Below the pieces are notes generated by a model. It was not told where the DNA came from and made no database searches. It was given only the letters and a program-made list of their open reading frames with translations. Source: Enoplosus armatus (taxonomy: Eukaryota > Chordata > Actinopteri > Centrarchiformes > Enoplosidae). From it: a DNA stretch of 64,000 nt. Location: positions 2,956,501 through 3,020,500 of the forward strand of contig NC_092201.1 in assembly GCF_043641665.1 (NCBI RefSeq), in the 5' to 3' direction. Positions 1-13,746 of the stretch are shown here, piece by piece. The position numbers and the translations under genes are program-made. Each line of letters begins with the position of its first letter. The first letter of the stretch is position 1.

Positions 1-600
1 GCTACAACATAAACATGAGTGGTGGAAAGTACATCTACTGAAGTACTGTACATTTAGCAGTAATTTTACTAACATTTTAATGCTTTTACTTGTAACAGAG
101 TATTTTTACGTTGTGGTGTTTCTACTCTCACTTTTAAATAGTTTTAAACAGAGAATGTGAACACTTCTTTCACCACTGGTTGTTGCTGTCTGTCTTTATT
201 ATACTGTCAGGTATGATGATTTTATGCTTTCAAATCAATTGAATTGCATTCTCCCACATGAATCCCACATTCAGACCCATCGAATCCTTTTCCAAAGCGT
301 TTTGGATCATATTTCCGAAGAAGAAGTTGAATGCCTGCACGCCGTCATCCCTGACTGTATTAGAGATCGCAGAGATACAATATTTCTCTGGTTACAGGCT
401 AAACGCCCAATCTCAATGCCAAAAACGCTGTTTTACTTAGACTCACAAGGTTTTCACCTGTATGTAAGATCTTCATCTGTAAAAACAAAAACTACAAACT
501 ACACCAATCAGAAAAATACAGTGGAGTAAAGTATAATATTTATCTACATAAAAGTATACACAAGTATAGTACAAGTACCGCAAAATAGTTCCAACTCCGC
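1..600. repeat. Interspersed repeat with inverted AAGTAC-rich ends
   Basis: About 20-160 reads like one strand of a repeat common in fish (gtggtggaaagtacat, aagtactgtac, cttgtaacagagtat). About 520-600 reads like the opposite strand (gtggagtaaagtata, aagtatagtacaagtacc). The halves flank roughly 350 bp of unrelated sequence, which suggests a non-autonomous DNA element with long terminal inverted repeats. The 101-codon frame at 224-529 lies in the insert and matches nothing I recognise. The left edge is close to the window end. Confidence 0.55.
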
Positions 601-1199
601 TCCTCCACATATCAACGCACAGTATACCGGTCTAATCCTGTTAAACACACACTCTTACGAGGCAATAAACGCCTCAACAGGCACCCCAGAACACACACAC
701 TCAAACACAAGCGCACACTTAAGGCCATAAACGGCAGTCGGCAGGCCTGCTGTGCTGTCTGCCATGGCAGCCGTTAGCGTTAGCCATAAAGGTTGCAATC
801 AGAGTGACCTCTACAGTAGAGAATCAGGCTGAATGAAGGACCAGGCCTGGCGGGCTGTAAAATCTCTCATCGCCACTGTACTCTGCTCTAAAGAGCCTCA
901 CGGATTGGCCCCATAAACCACATGAGGGGTCCCTATCAGACACATTTGGGCTGGATGGGACAGATGGAGTGCAGAGATGGGCTAGGTAGAGATGAGTGTA
1001 TGTAATTAAAGCAGGAGTCAGGACTCTGAGGAGACCAACAGATGGAGAGGAGTAAACCCCCCCCCCCCGTCCCATCCCAATCCCACAGAGGGCTGAGGCT
1101 GGCAAGCACAGGAACGCTAAGAGCAGACAGTGTGTGTGTGTGTGTGTGTGTGTGTGCGGTCCTGGGTGTGTGATAAGCACATGTTCCCCTGGGTGAGTG
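601..1199. other. Intergenic: C run and TG repeat
   Basis: Contains C12 at 1057-1068 and (TG)13 at 1131-1156. No gene is seen. Confidence 0.7.
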
Positions 1200-1720
1200 C
1201 TTGAGTGATCTAACAGGGGCAATTAATTTGTTTTATATACAATTTAACTCCTCCGAGCTCCGACAAAGGAGGCAGTCCTCTGGGAGCTCTGAATGCTCTC
1301 TGATACAAACCAGGACCACAGGGGAGATGCACAATCAGCCCGCGACGAGAATGCCCGTTTACGCCCGAGCTTTCATGTGCACTGACGAGGGGTGAGGAGG
1401 GGGGGGGGCCATCCACAAGTAAACTCATTTCCCTCAATGAATATATAATGGAAACTGATGAGGCTAATGACTCGTAGAGGTGACCTACTTATTTACGCCG
1501 AGGAAATGGGGATCTGAAGCTTTCATCTGTCACACATTAGAGGAATCTCAGATTATTTATGTACAAGCGATGCTTGTGATATCCCAAGAGAGGCTATCGT
1601 CTCTATGACAGCGTCCTTTTCAAATCTAATTTAAACCTCGCTATCTCTCCGAGTCGTCGCTTCTGGCCCGCCGAGGACGTGGCAATGTGACCTTTCCGCC
1701 CATCACTCTCTCAAGACTCG
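1200..1720. promoter_or_regulatory. Candidate conserved non-coding element
   Basis: Balanced, largely non-repetitive sequence with many short homeodomain-type (taat/atta) and GATA-like words, no coding frame and no transposon resemblance. That texture is typical of vertebrate developmental enhancers. This is a judgement by eye, without alignment. Confidence 0.25.
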
Positions 1721-4700
1721 GACACGCACGCATCAGGAAATGTGCAAAGTCTGAAAAAGTCTAAAATGATCCACATTTCTGAACTCAAAGAGTACTCCTT
1801 AGTGTTTCGAGGCATTGAAAGACTCCTTAATATTTGATAAATGAGCCAGGGAGGTGAGGTAAGGGTGAGTCCATCTTTCATGCAAGAGACTGGACTTCTC
1901 CCATCACAGACCTGCAATAAATGTTCACCTTCTTTGCAACCACAATCTTTCCCTAATCTTAACCATATTTTGGTTGCCATAACCCCCGAAATTTCCTTGC
2001 AAAAAGTGCTTATTTCTATCATCTCATTGGTTGGGTAAAACCTCGATTGGTGGAGCCAAAAAAGGCATTTAGGCCGACTAAGTTTTCTAGTTGACGGGAG
2101 AGCCAACTCAAATGTTGTTATTCCACTTGTTGGCAGAGTCACGTTGGAGTCTCGTCAATCCCCTGGTTATGAAAATGTTAGCGCCTCCCATTTGATTGCA
2201 CTCCTGATCTTGTCTGGAACATCGCAGTCCATCTCCAAATGTGCTTTTTATTTTTGTCTCGTGTGAGCAGGCCAACGAGTTGAACTGTCACTCCGGGCTG
2301 TCGTCTGGACTCTCACACACACACACATTTAAAACCGTAAAATCCATTAATTTCAACCGAACTGGTCAAGATTTACAAAGGAAAATAAAATAAATGTCTT
2401 TTAGTCATTAATCACCACAGCCTTCATGATCTTAGACAAAATGACAATTCAAATATGTAATTTCCTGTGTCCTTTTCCTTACGAAGCTTAACCTCAAGTA
2501 AAGTGGCTGTTCGTGGAAGCTTTTCGTTAAATTTAATTCCAAGCAGCAGGTTTTTAAAAGTCTTAAATTTGGCTGTCAAAAACCTGCAGTTTCCCTGCAC
2601 ACACACACACACACACACACAGAGTAGCTTATGCTCCCGGCCGTCACTGCCTTTTTGATGTTGATCCTGTGTCAAGGTTACTTATGAGGGGTCAGAGTCC
2701 GAGCCCTCTGCAGCCTTTGTGGGTAAACACTAACGACTGATATGAGGACTCAGCGGCCAAAAACGGTTCACTATCCCTCATCAAAATCCTTTTCACACCC
2801 CTTCGCCCTCCCTTTACTGGCCCTCATTTAGTCTCATTAACTCGCCCGTCCTCCCCTCCACCCCTCCGCTCCCTCCCTCCTGCAGCAGGACAGTGATGCT
2901 ATCTGCCCATCAGTCCGTATTGGTCTCCTGAGAGAGGCCGAGGCGCTGGGAACCAGGACCCCCAAACGGTTCTCTGGAGAAAGAGGAGAGAGTGGGACAA
3001 CAGGTTAGAGGATGAAGGGAATGACCCTTTAAAAACAGCTGGATTCACAGAGGTGGGCATCGCCGATAGCAACAGGCCCCATTGTGTCCCAGCCTCCCCT
3101 AATTAAAATAAAAAACAACCTGGACCTGACGATAAGGACGGCATGAGTGTCATCAGCTGCAGATATGGGGAAGAGAAAATGAGAGGGAACAAAAGGACAG
3201 AAGGGACAAACCGTGGGAATTATCTGATGAGCTTGACCAAACAGGACAGTAGTTAAATCCTCTGCACGCTGCTGTCCCAGGACGGGGACGTTGATCGATC
3301 AGCAGGGCTGCAGATCCAGGAGGATACTGAAGGCAGACCGCAATATTTAACATTTTAGTGTTTCCCAATGAAATTAGTCCTTTAAAGTGTGAAACAGATC
3401 CTGGGACAAAACCTCACCTAGCATTAAAAACATAAATGCAGCTTTTAAAGTCACTCCTCTTCTATTTAGCAGGCTTTTCGGCCCGTCTTTGTGCGCGGCA
3501 TCGTGCGGCCTTCATACGTGGCTCAGCGACACAAACACCAACGAGTGGCTACCAAGTGATCAGGGCTGATAGCGAGTCAGTTTGAAATCAACTTGAGATT
3601 TAGACATGTATTGACACACAAAACCTAGACAGATCGCAATAGAGAAGAACCCTGTGTGCCCCCGATTAGAGATGAATATAATTTGGACCTGGCCTGACTC
3701 AGGTCCTGGTCCTGGAAACTTGTGGACCCATTAAGACATATGGTGACTATACTAGCCTGTAACAGCCAAGGTTTCACAGGCAGGGTGAAACAACAAACAC
3801 AAACCTACTACTGATATTTTATTAAAATAATATCATCCCCAAATATTAGTCTAACCCTACTATCCAAACCTGGACAACCTCCCCGTGTAATGAATAGTCT
3901 TCTGACACAAAAGATGACATTTAATCTCCACAATAACCCAACCAATCCCTGAATCTAAATGTTTTGAGAAGGAAAGTTACATAAGTTTTCTCTGGTTTGA
4001 CACGTCAGCGGGGGAAAGCGGCGGCCCAGGAAAAACTGCAGGCTGCAGATACGGCTTTAAGGAAACATGGACTCTCCTCCCTGGAAATGTTCATCAGGCT
4101 TTAACCCATTTAGCCTGTGTCTTAATGAGGCGAAAAGTCTTGCTGATCGGACCTCAGACACATGGGTAAATATCACCTTAGGGAATGCTGGGAAATTAAC
4201 AAGGCACATTTCAGTCCAAATCATTCATACATAATTATACACAGAGAAAGGATGAAAGCATCTGTCAGAGAGGGAATCCACCCGTAATCAAGCCAAAAAC
4301 TAAACTATTAGCAAGGAAAAATGGAGACTGTTAAGTGGTTTGCCCCTCAGTGACCTCAACGCTGGGAGATGTAAAACAGCCCAGGCATTTTTGGCATATT
4401 AGCTAAAAGACATTAAAGTTATGGAAAGAAAACGAAGAGACAGAGACGCAGAGAGGCAGAGCAACAGATTAACTTTCCTTTCATGCTCTGATTTACAGCT
4501 GTGTGTCAGGTTTGTGGAAGGAATTTAATATAAAGTGATCTATGTATCTTGGCAACAATCTGGTGTGACGAAAGGCTTGATATGAGCAGGTAGATTTCCA
4601 TTTCTGCATCTGCGCGCCGCCCCCGACACCACACACTGCAAGAAATATCCAACGTGGTGACACTGAGTTTTATACTTTTTCTTATTGTTTTATTTTTCCA

Positions 4701-5595
4701 ACGCAAATTGAAGAAATGTTCTTACAGTGCAATGGCCAACCTTGTTTTTCAAGAAAATACCCTGGAAAAACTTCTTAGACAGCAGAAGTGAAACTATCTC
4801 ACCCCTCAGGTGAAGTGTTGTTGTGAACAATGCTTAATAAGTTCGGCTAAACCTGAGTAATGTGTCATCTTTGCAGAATAAAGGGAGCTGTCTTGTAGTG
4901 TGAGCACTGACATCAAATACAGATACATTTCCCTTTGTCTGTATTTCACCCACAAGGCCGATGTTCATGCATGAATGTAGAGTCGCACACGTGCACAGGC
5001 ATGCACCCAGACAGAAGATTGTGTTCTAATTTGCAGATATTAGTTTAAAAACCAGCCAGCCCTGATATTAACATGATCCTTATGTAATAAGAGTACCTTA
5101 ATGTAACCTCATTCATCTCCAAAGGGTTGATTTTTGACTTTTATTCTGTCTTCTTCTTGTTTTTCGGTGTTCTAGTGATTTTATGCAGTTTTTAAGAAAG
5201 GTGATATACAAGTAAATAAATCTTCTCATTGTTACTAAACTATTTGTGACAATTGGTGCCCAAACCAGAGGTGGAAAGCATCAAAGTCGGAAGTAAAAAT
5301 TCTCTATATTATAGAATATTGACTCGTGGGAGCTGCAGTCCATTAAAGATCTGTATCATTATTGGCTTTTGCAAACTGATGCTGAATAAACCTTGAAGAC
5401 CAACTCCAACCTTACACACACTCAGTCCCCCCCCCCCCCCCCGGTATCTCTGCTGGTTACACTTAGAGAAACAAACTCTCCACCCTCTTCGCCTATTATC
5501 CGACACAAGCCTCGCTGAGAGGTGCAAACTCAGACCTGTGTCAGTTTATCTGCAGCTGACAGCGCTCCACGCCATCACGCCGCCCGTCCAGCTGC

Positions 5596-5597
<2 letters not shown>

Positions 5598-5629
<32 letters not shown>

Positions 5630-5749
5630 AACAATGGGTCTCTCTCGCTCCGCTGTTGACCAAAAGATAGAAATGATGCTAACGTTAGCTCAGCTCTGCT
5701 ATCACACCGCAAAGCCCTTGAGCATATGAAGGGGTCACAATGCATAACT

Positions 5750-5792
<43 letters not shown>
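5598..5792. repeat. Facing TG and AC tracts
   Basis: (TG)13 at 5598-5624 and (AC)20 at 5752-5792 face each other across about 127 bp, forming an imperfect inverted repeat. A further CA tract lies at 5907-5935. Confidence 0.95.
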
Positions 5793-5794
<2 letters not shown>

Positions 5795-5903
5795 ATACAA
5801 ACAAACACACAGAGATTAAATCTGGGCTGGCTACTGCTGGCCTCTCACTTTGATGAGCCAAGGAGCCAAGAGTCTGGGTGCTGGATTAAGATGGCTGAAC
5901 TAG

Positions 5904-5935
<32 letters not shown>

Positions 5936-7679
5936 CACACTCTCACTCTCTCCCTAGAGGGGTTAACCCCGATCCCCCATTCATTTACATTGAGTAGTGT
6001 TTTTTCTCTAAAGCGAACACAAAGACTCCCTCCACAATGGTTAAAAAAAATCCACCTTTGAGATTAGCCAGCATAAACAAACACTTAGTCATCTGAGAGG
6101 AAACCTTTCTCTCCATCACACACAGGGAGCGAGGCCCTCTTTAGTCTGGGCCTGTTAATAAATTATATGTGGGGTCTAAAGGAATGATCCATATTATTAG
6201 AGCTGGTGGAGGCTAGTATGACTGGGCTGTGTTGTGTTACACCACGGAAAGCTTACTTGATTCTTACTGCATGGTATTGTTTATGGAAGCTGACACCAGA
6301 GGCCATTCAGTAAAAAGTGGTGAAGAGTGGATTGATGCAGACTGATTCACGGTCCAAGCGTCACCTTTTCCATCTACGTCGATAAGAAGATCGCTCTGGA
6401 TAGATGCAGCGTTCGATATGGGACCTGTTAATGATTATTTTGGGTGTGACGGCTCCAATGTGGGGTTCAAAAACACCACCACAGGTTTAAATGATGAAAC
6501 CAGTCAGGATGTCAGACTGCTGAGGAATGAATCCCAGATGAGCTGCAATATAAGACTCTTTCTGCTGTAATTTCATCAACTTAATACAAGATATTGAAGT
6601 GGGGGCAAAACTCGAGGAGTGTTTCAGTGCGTTCAAATGATAAAAAGGTCAGAAATCTTTATACTAAGCTCATTGGAGCTCTGACTTCATTTGATGAGAT
6701 GTGTCACCATAAGAAATAAAATGGGAAGCCATGGTGTTTAGTTATTTGATAAGTGTCTCAAGAAGAATTAAAGAAGAGATGAAATATTTATTATTAAATC
6801 AGTATTTTTCACGACATGAAGTTGTCTCAAAAGATGATAATAACAATATAAAACGGAGACATGCAGCAAATCCTCAATTTAGAGAAGCTGTAACCAAAGA
6901 ATGTTTGGACTCTGTTTGATAAATGGCAATTAATTTTCAGCTTGTTGGTAATTGACTCAAATTCTCAGCACTTTTTGAGTCCCTTTTTCCTTTTTAAGTC
7001 TTTTATTGAGGTTTGATTCCTCAGCTCGGTGCTGCATCTGCTCCTCTCTCCTCATGAAGCATTCAGATGTCTGTCATTAAGAGATTTAGAAATAAAACAA
7101 CTACATAAACACACAAACCAGTTAGAGTATCTGAGGAGAGGAATGCCTGAGCTGAGTATGTGACAGTAACTGAGCAACAGTGTCTGGCGTTAAGGCCTGT
7201 AGGATTACCAAAGAGTATGAGTGAAAGGCAACAAGAGCGCTTAAGTATCCACCTGATCCTTCGCTCACAAACACACGCACACACGGAAACACACACCAAT
7301 CACTTAAACATCCACACCTGTAATTAGCCATTCTGGCATCGGGGGGGGGTGACTGCCAAGAATCGTGCACATTTGAGTGTGTGTGTGTGTGTGTGTGCGC
7401 GCGCTTGCAGGCATTTTTTAATTTGACCATTTTAGTTGGTGAAAGTATGACAGACTAAAAAGCAATAAACAGAGATACAGTAGGTACACCATATTCAGAA
7501 GTATTATTACTTTAGAAATATAAAAAGAAGTAGCATTTACAACATCATGGGACATTCAAACTGTTGAAAGCCAGTCCGAGGGAATTCTTTTAGGTTGGTC
7601 AGCTCCTTCCCATAAGGAACAATTTGGGAATTAGAAGAGAAGTTTGATGCAGAATTGATCTGTGTGCGTTCAGTAACCA

Positions 7680-8165
7680 GATTAGCCCATGGCATGTTAA
7701 GCTTAGCACTGGAAGCATGGGGGAAACAGCTAGCCAAGCTTCGTGAAAAGTTCCTCACAACAAGGCTGTCATATTTAGTTGTAGCTCGTGTATTTAACAT
7801 GTGTTGAAATGCACTGGTGGTTTAACAGGGTGTTCTGCATTAGAGCTATTGACTGACCAAAAACAGCTAAACGTAGCGTCTCAGGAGTCCCGTGCTGAGA
7901 TACAATACTAGCTAACAAATTTAGCATCGTAGCCAGAAAGAGACAACATGTTTGAAAAAGACAATTTTGCAGTTGCTGAAAGTTGTGACTTTTCCGTTTT
8001 GGTGGCAGCTAGCTGTATTCCCCTGCTTCCTTTTGTGTGCTAAGCTAGTCTAAATATATCCTGGAGCTATCTCTCCATAGCCTGGTTCTGGGCGCTACAA
8101 CCAATCACAGCAACAAAACGTGTGACGTAGCGGTGGGCTGCTAAGCTAGGTAGCTAGTTCCAACA
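7680..8165. repeat. Diverged interspersed repeat fragments
   Basis: Words such as taagcttagcactggaag, gggggaaacagctagcc and gctaagctaggtagctag match pieces of the repeat seen better at 27375-27620. The copy is degraded and its borders are uncertain. Confidence 0.4.
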
Positions 8166-10239
8166 TCCAACTTTTAGTTCAACGTAACACACATGATCAG
8201 CAGGTAGAGCTGTCAGGATAGAAAGAAAGTCAACAAAGGAAGAAGAAATGAAGAGGAAGTAATCTCCAGACATGATATCATTTACACAATACAACACACA
8301 ACAGCCCCTGCAAAGGACTACATTGCAAACTTTTCCAGTGTGATTTAACATCACCCTCCATCTCTCTTATACAAGGAGGTTTTGTTCTCAGTTCAGGCTC
8401 ATCTAGCACCCATACTATGAAGAGAGAAGAGGGGGAGAAGGAAGAGAGAAAGATGAGACATGAGAGGAGACTGCCAAGCTCCTCGCACCTCCTCATTGCC
8501 CCCAAGCGTGGATTTAGACGTCCGTTATTGTGCAAGCGTTTCACATGTTTATTGTGCCGCTCAGAAACCATTCACTCTGTTCGGAGGCATTACTCAACAG
8601 ATTTCTTCATTACCATTGCAGCTTCCCACCAAAGGAGATTCAAAGAGAGGTAGAAAGGCAAGAAAGGGTTGTCACCGAAATGTCTTCAGCAACCAAGTTC
8701 ATGAAAAATGACTGTGATTTGTTTAATGTTTATATTCACATTTAACATCACTGTTAGCTGTTACAAAATGATCATTTCATGTTATCATTTCAACAGCAAC
8801 TTTAAGCCTATAACTAGCTTAGGCCCCAAGGTGAAGACATGTTCTGACTGTTCTTCTTAATGCCATTAAAGTCAGGGCACTCCCCATACCTTGCTGTGGT
8901 TTTGTACTAAAAGCTTGATGGTATTAATATAAGCCGTTTGTAATCATGATTATATCCTCATTTTGGGATCTAATTTCATAAAATTTCTGGGAGAAATAGC
9001 ATTTGGTACATGGCAAAAGGCAGAGGGGTCGGCTGTGGGATCTTAGACTCAGGAGCACCGTCACCATTGGAGCGAAACGTGCTGCAAGACCTACATCTGC
9101 AAATTGACAGGACTGTGGCCGCAGTGTGAACCACACCGAGACGTAGAGGCTAGATCACATCGAAGATCACGCGTGTCCTGAAGTGAGAGTGTCAACTGCA
9201 GCTGAAAAGACAAGTGTAGTCTCAGTCATGAAGTCTTGTGATTACATTAGTTCTGCCTTACTTTAATACTCATTTTAACCACGGTGTGATTGCAGTTTTT
9301 AGGTAAACGAGCACCTTTATGTGTCTGTTTTTATATTTTAAACCCATGAGCAGTGTTGGTGAGTAGTAGTAGCTTTTGGCTAGCATGGAAATAACAGGCT
9401 GTTTTTTAGCAGCATTACAGAACCAAATGCGACATCATTGTTAATTAACTCTTCAGAAAAAAACCCTCAGAAAAGTCTCTTTGCACCATTAAACACACTC
9501 TGTCTCATCCACTGCTGCATGAGCGACGATCTCGGATGTTTCCCATTGAAAAGCTCAAGGAAGCGGCTGTGTACTACACTTTAACCAAACGTGCATTTGC
9601 CAAAGTCTTTTCTCTGGAAAAGTAAAATATACTGCTACTAAACACTACCAATAAAGCACAAATGTCACTTCTTCAGTCAATAAACTTAGACAAATAGACT
9701 ATCAAACAGTATTTTTTTCAGTTTTACAAGAGAAAAGACTTCAAGGATGAAGACTGAGTGGTTGTTTTTCCAAATGTAAATCAGCAACTGGGCTGGTTTG
9801 ATGGCACAGTGGATATTTCTTCATGTGAAAGACCGTCAGTGTGTCGAGCTACTTTTTCTGATTAGCATTAAGTCTGTAAGTGTAGTGTCACCGTCGCCTA
9901 ACTACTGCCAATGAAAAGCACCTTTCAGCGTCACTAGTTATTATTTAAAAGTAGCTTCCCCCAACATTGCCCATGAACTCTGACTATATTCTAAATATGC
10001 TGATTTTATTTTTAAGTCACATTTTCACACCTACGGTTTCAACTCTGTACAGGTCATTTTAAGCAAGTGACCAGAATATTTTGACCTCTGTGTCTACTTG
10101 AGCTCTTTTCTCCTGTCAGATCTATTTGCATCTCTATTAATGCACATTAACTGATACATCAAGGCAGAGTGTGAGCAGGGAAGTGTGTGTCACAGTTACA
10201 GCTAGCGTGTTAGGTGTAAAAACTGTTAACTCCGGCTTT

Positions 10240-10580
10240 GTGGCTGAGAACAAACGTCATGACGGAAGGGGTGAAAACTAGAAATGATTCGCAGGACGCT
10301 TTCGGCTCGTTAAGCTTTTGCAGAGTTTAATCGCCATCCAGTTTGATGATGGCATCATCATGAGACAGAAATCTTCAAGAATAAATGACAGACAGATCAA
10401 AGTCATTTGGAAAAAAAGAAGGTTGTAGAAAATGAGGGGAGACAGACAGATTGCTGCCTATAATTCAACAATAATTTGTCAGAGGAAGCAATTCCCTCTG
10501 GAGTGTTGCCAAGTCCGATTTACAGTCACAGGAGGACTATCATTACATCTTTATTAATTCTAATGAAACCTGGCAAGTGT
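10240..10580. promoter_or_regulatory. Candidate conserved non-coding element
   Basis: Unique, balanced sequence with many ATTA/TAAT and TGAT words, no ORF and no repeat resemblance. It lies about 20 kb beyond the gata3 3' end. Enhancer function is inferred from sequence texture only. Confidence 0.25.
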
Positions 10581-10904
10581 GTGTTGGATGAGTCAGACCT
10601 CCCACACACAGTCAGACACACAGTCTATCATTTGTCTTGTAAAAGTTGATCAAACTAGAAACAGTAACTGTTTTGGGTGGATTGCTTCACCTTGGATGCC
10701 CTCTATCTATCAAAGTGTGTGTGTGTGTGTGAGTATTATTGATTTATTATTATCAACCTGTTCATTAAAATTGTAAAAACTGCCAATCACAGTTTCCCAG
10801 AGTCTATATTTTGCTTGTTTTCTCCAACCAACAGTCCAAAACCTAGATGTAATTCAATATACAATGATATCACACATGCTAGCTGGAACTTTTTGGAATT
10901 TTTG

Positions 10905-11210
10905 CTTGATGAATAACTTCAATTAATTAAGTAATTCTTTCTAATAAGCCATTAGGTCTTAATTTACAAATGTTAATTAAATCATTAACAAAGGGTTATT
11001 AGTTTCTAACAATCGACTAAGCTATCAGCAAAAAGTAAATCTGCAATTATACATGTTAATACGTCTTACAATAATCAAGTTTGCAATTATAAATATTAAT
11101 AAGTTGTTAATAAATACCATTTACCATTAAATAAGCCATTACTTACAACTTATAAATGCTTTATAAAGGGTGCCTTGCTAAAAAGCGGTACTCTTGCATC
11201 ATATAATATA
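10905..11210. repeat. A/T-rich interspersed repeat ending in ATGCTTTATAAAGGGTGCC
   Basis: Repeated words such as ttaataag, ataagccatta, tataaatgctttataaaggg and ttgctaaaaagcggtac resemble a common teleost non-autonomous DNA-element family with cactttata-type ends. Family assignment is from memory. Confidence 0.45.
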
Positions 11211-12201
11211 ACAATATTTGCCAAATTTACAAAATAAGACGGCATATATTAAACCAAATGTTATTGTACTGTAAAAGTATTTGCCCCCACCCTTAACTAC
11301 AGATATCATTTTGAGATAAGGTTTCTAAGAAACTTTTAGAAGAGACTTCCTTCAGCCGCCTCGCTCTCTGACTCCGTCACCTCTCTTTAAAGGCCTTTAT
11401 CACTGTAAACAATGTGCTACACCCAATGAAAGGTGTCCTTTAGAAAGCTACATTCGCTAACCACAATCCAAAATTAGCCTTCAGCTACTACGAGCCCCAA
11501 GATATTTATAGCAGCGTGAATGAAGTCAGTGAGTTTACATAGTATAAACAAGAAGTTACCAATAGAACTAATGAAAATTGCCTCGTTTCAGGATTGATTA
11601 ATGAAAACCAATCAAAGAAAAGAAATGATCATACTCATCATACTAATGATAAAACTGATATTATGTTTATTTTGTGTTCATTTATGCACAAAGAAAGAAC
11701 ATTTAAATGAAAAAAAAATGTTTAAATCATCAACATTTAATCTTGTCTCCTGCATGTATATCCCATACTGTGCTCTTTGTTGTGGATATCTGTGGGATTT
11801 CTTTTGAGTGTGTTGATATTGTGTATATTTTCTTGTATTGTTTTATGAAATAATAAAACTTTGCCAAACCAACTCAGTCACCAAAAGAAACGAGTGCATA
11901 CACCGAAGACTGTGGCATTGTGGCTTGTTGAAAGTAACTGGGAACACATTATAATAATTATAAGAATAACAGCAGCAACCATGGCAACAAGAACAATAGA
12001 ACTAGTGATACATAAAATAATAGTTTTGATTTATTTGGTCTAGCTAATGAGGTCAAAGGGGCACTAGCTTGAATGAAGTCACTATATACTCTGTATGTAC
12101 TGCCTTGTATGTGTAAACTATATATTTACACGGCGACATCCAAGTATCTTGTCTGTGTGTGAGTGCTTACAGTTACTTCTGCAAGTCAATACTCACTGCT
12201 G

Positions 12202-12202
<1 letters not shown>

Positions 12203-12240
<38 letters not shown>

Positions 12241-12332
12241 TTTGCATGCCTGTGTAACAGAGCCCTGGTTGGGCCTGAGTGGTTCTGATCCATCCATGGC
12301 CGGCATTCGCATCCAGGGCTTCTCGATTCCTC

Positions 12333-12373
<41 letters not shown>
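12203..12373. repeat. Two long TG tracts
   Basis: TG at 12203-12239 and at 12334-12373, about 37 and 40 bases, separated by about 95 bp. Confidence 0.98.
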
Positions 12374-12375
<2 letters not shown>

Positions 12376-13553
12376 TGGCGGGAGGCTGGCAGCCGGTGTA
12401 GCCACGGCTGGCACCAGGCCACCCCCCCCCCCCTCCACCGCCCTCCCCACTCTGTCTGAGAGCACAATGGGCGATCCGGTAAAACAATACAGGCCCAGGA
12501 ACAAGGCCCTCTATAGAGCAGGCGACACACTATCCCTGAAAGAGAAACACTCCAAAACGCAGGGCGGCTGAAACAGAAATAGAAAGCTAATTTCTACCCC
12601 TCCGCCACTTTACTCTCTACCTGTTACTCCTTTTAAAGCCACCGGTGTTATTTTACCCTCAATAGAAATTGTTGTTTTACGTCTTTCACTTTAGTTACAC
12701 CCTCCAAATTTGTGATTTCATCTTCTTCTTCTTTTAAAATCAGGATGAGTCAGTTCCCGCTCACTGTTGCGCAATCAGGAAACAAACCCACGTTATCGTT
12801 CATAAATCCTCACTGACTTACAGGATGATGACTAAATTTGGGAATTCTTCGCTTTCAGTGACGTTGGAGTAGCCTGATATTATTCACTATTATTTATTTT
12901 GCACTAACCAGTGATTTGAGACTGACCTATCGGGCAGCTCTGACGCCATTTACAGTCAACAATGAGGCAGCGCTACAGCTAGCTAACTAACTAACCTTTG
13001 ACACGGACATTTGCAGAAGAGACACACAGATGTTTACAACTTGGCTAGCTTAGTTAGCTTAGCCAGTACTGCTTCTAACCCAGCTATTCAAGTTTCACTG
13101 TTTTCTCACGAAGAATATAGCTAAATATGTTTGTTCAGACCAGAGCGGGACTGTAACAGCGCCCACTGTGTTATTTAATGTCGCTTGAAAGTTAGCAATA
13201 AACTTCACCAGCATGTCTGCTAATACTGCAAAACTCTTTTTTTAGTAAACACAGAGATCCTGAACATGTTTGATTTACATTTATTCAGTGGTTTCCACAC
13301 CCACAAACCAGTGACTCCTGTTGTTTCTCTGAAGAAGGGGAAACAGCCACTCACCAGACCATTTTGCATTTCTGTTCATATCAAAAGCAATGAAGAGATC
13401 TGGAGCCAAAGGTGAGCATGCTGGGGTGCATGTGTTGCTCAATAACAGCTTTGAGTAACTGAAGAAAGTTGTTCACACGCTAGACACAAACACATTCCCA
13501 CAATAACACGCATGCTTTTGAGCTGTATAGACTGTAAACATGGAGACCCCCTG

Positions 13554-13555
<2 letters not shown>

Positions 13556-13599
<44 letters not shown>

Positions 13600-13703
13600 C
13601 CCCATGCATAAACTGAGCTCTGACCTGGCCCTGCGGGTCTGACAGGTAATGAAGAAGAGCTGAGCAACCTGTCGATGCAGGTAGAGAAACATTCCACGTG
13701 GTT

Positions 13704-13742
<39 letters not shown>
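13556..13742. repeat. Two long CA tracts
   Basis: CA at 13556-13596 and at 13705-13742, inverted relative to the TG pair 1.2 kb away. Confidence 0.98.

Positions 13743-13746
<4 letters not shown>

Larger units (their letters stand above)
1721..10239. other. Intergenic 3' flank of gata3, no gene seen
   Basis: Holds CA/TG repeats (2598-2621, 5598-5624, 5752-5792, 5907-5935, 7376-7404), a C16 run (5427-5442), a short fish-repeat edge near 5268-5310 and diverged repeat pieces at 7.68-8.17 kb. The segment 4020-4240 looks unique and enhancer-like. All open frames are short and unremarkable. Confidence 0.7.

Noticed and set aside
224..529. 101-codon frame near the window start
   Set aside because: Lies inside an interspersed repeat; no recognisable domain. 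Kept only as part of the repeat.
12095..12571. 158-codon frame of Val-Cys repeats and overlapping His-Thr frames
   Set aside because: They are translations of TG/CA microsatellites.
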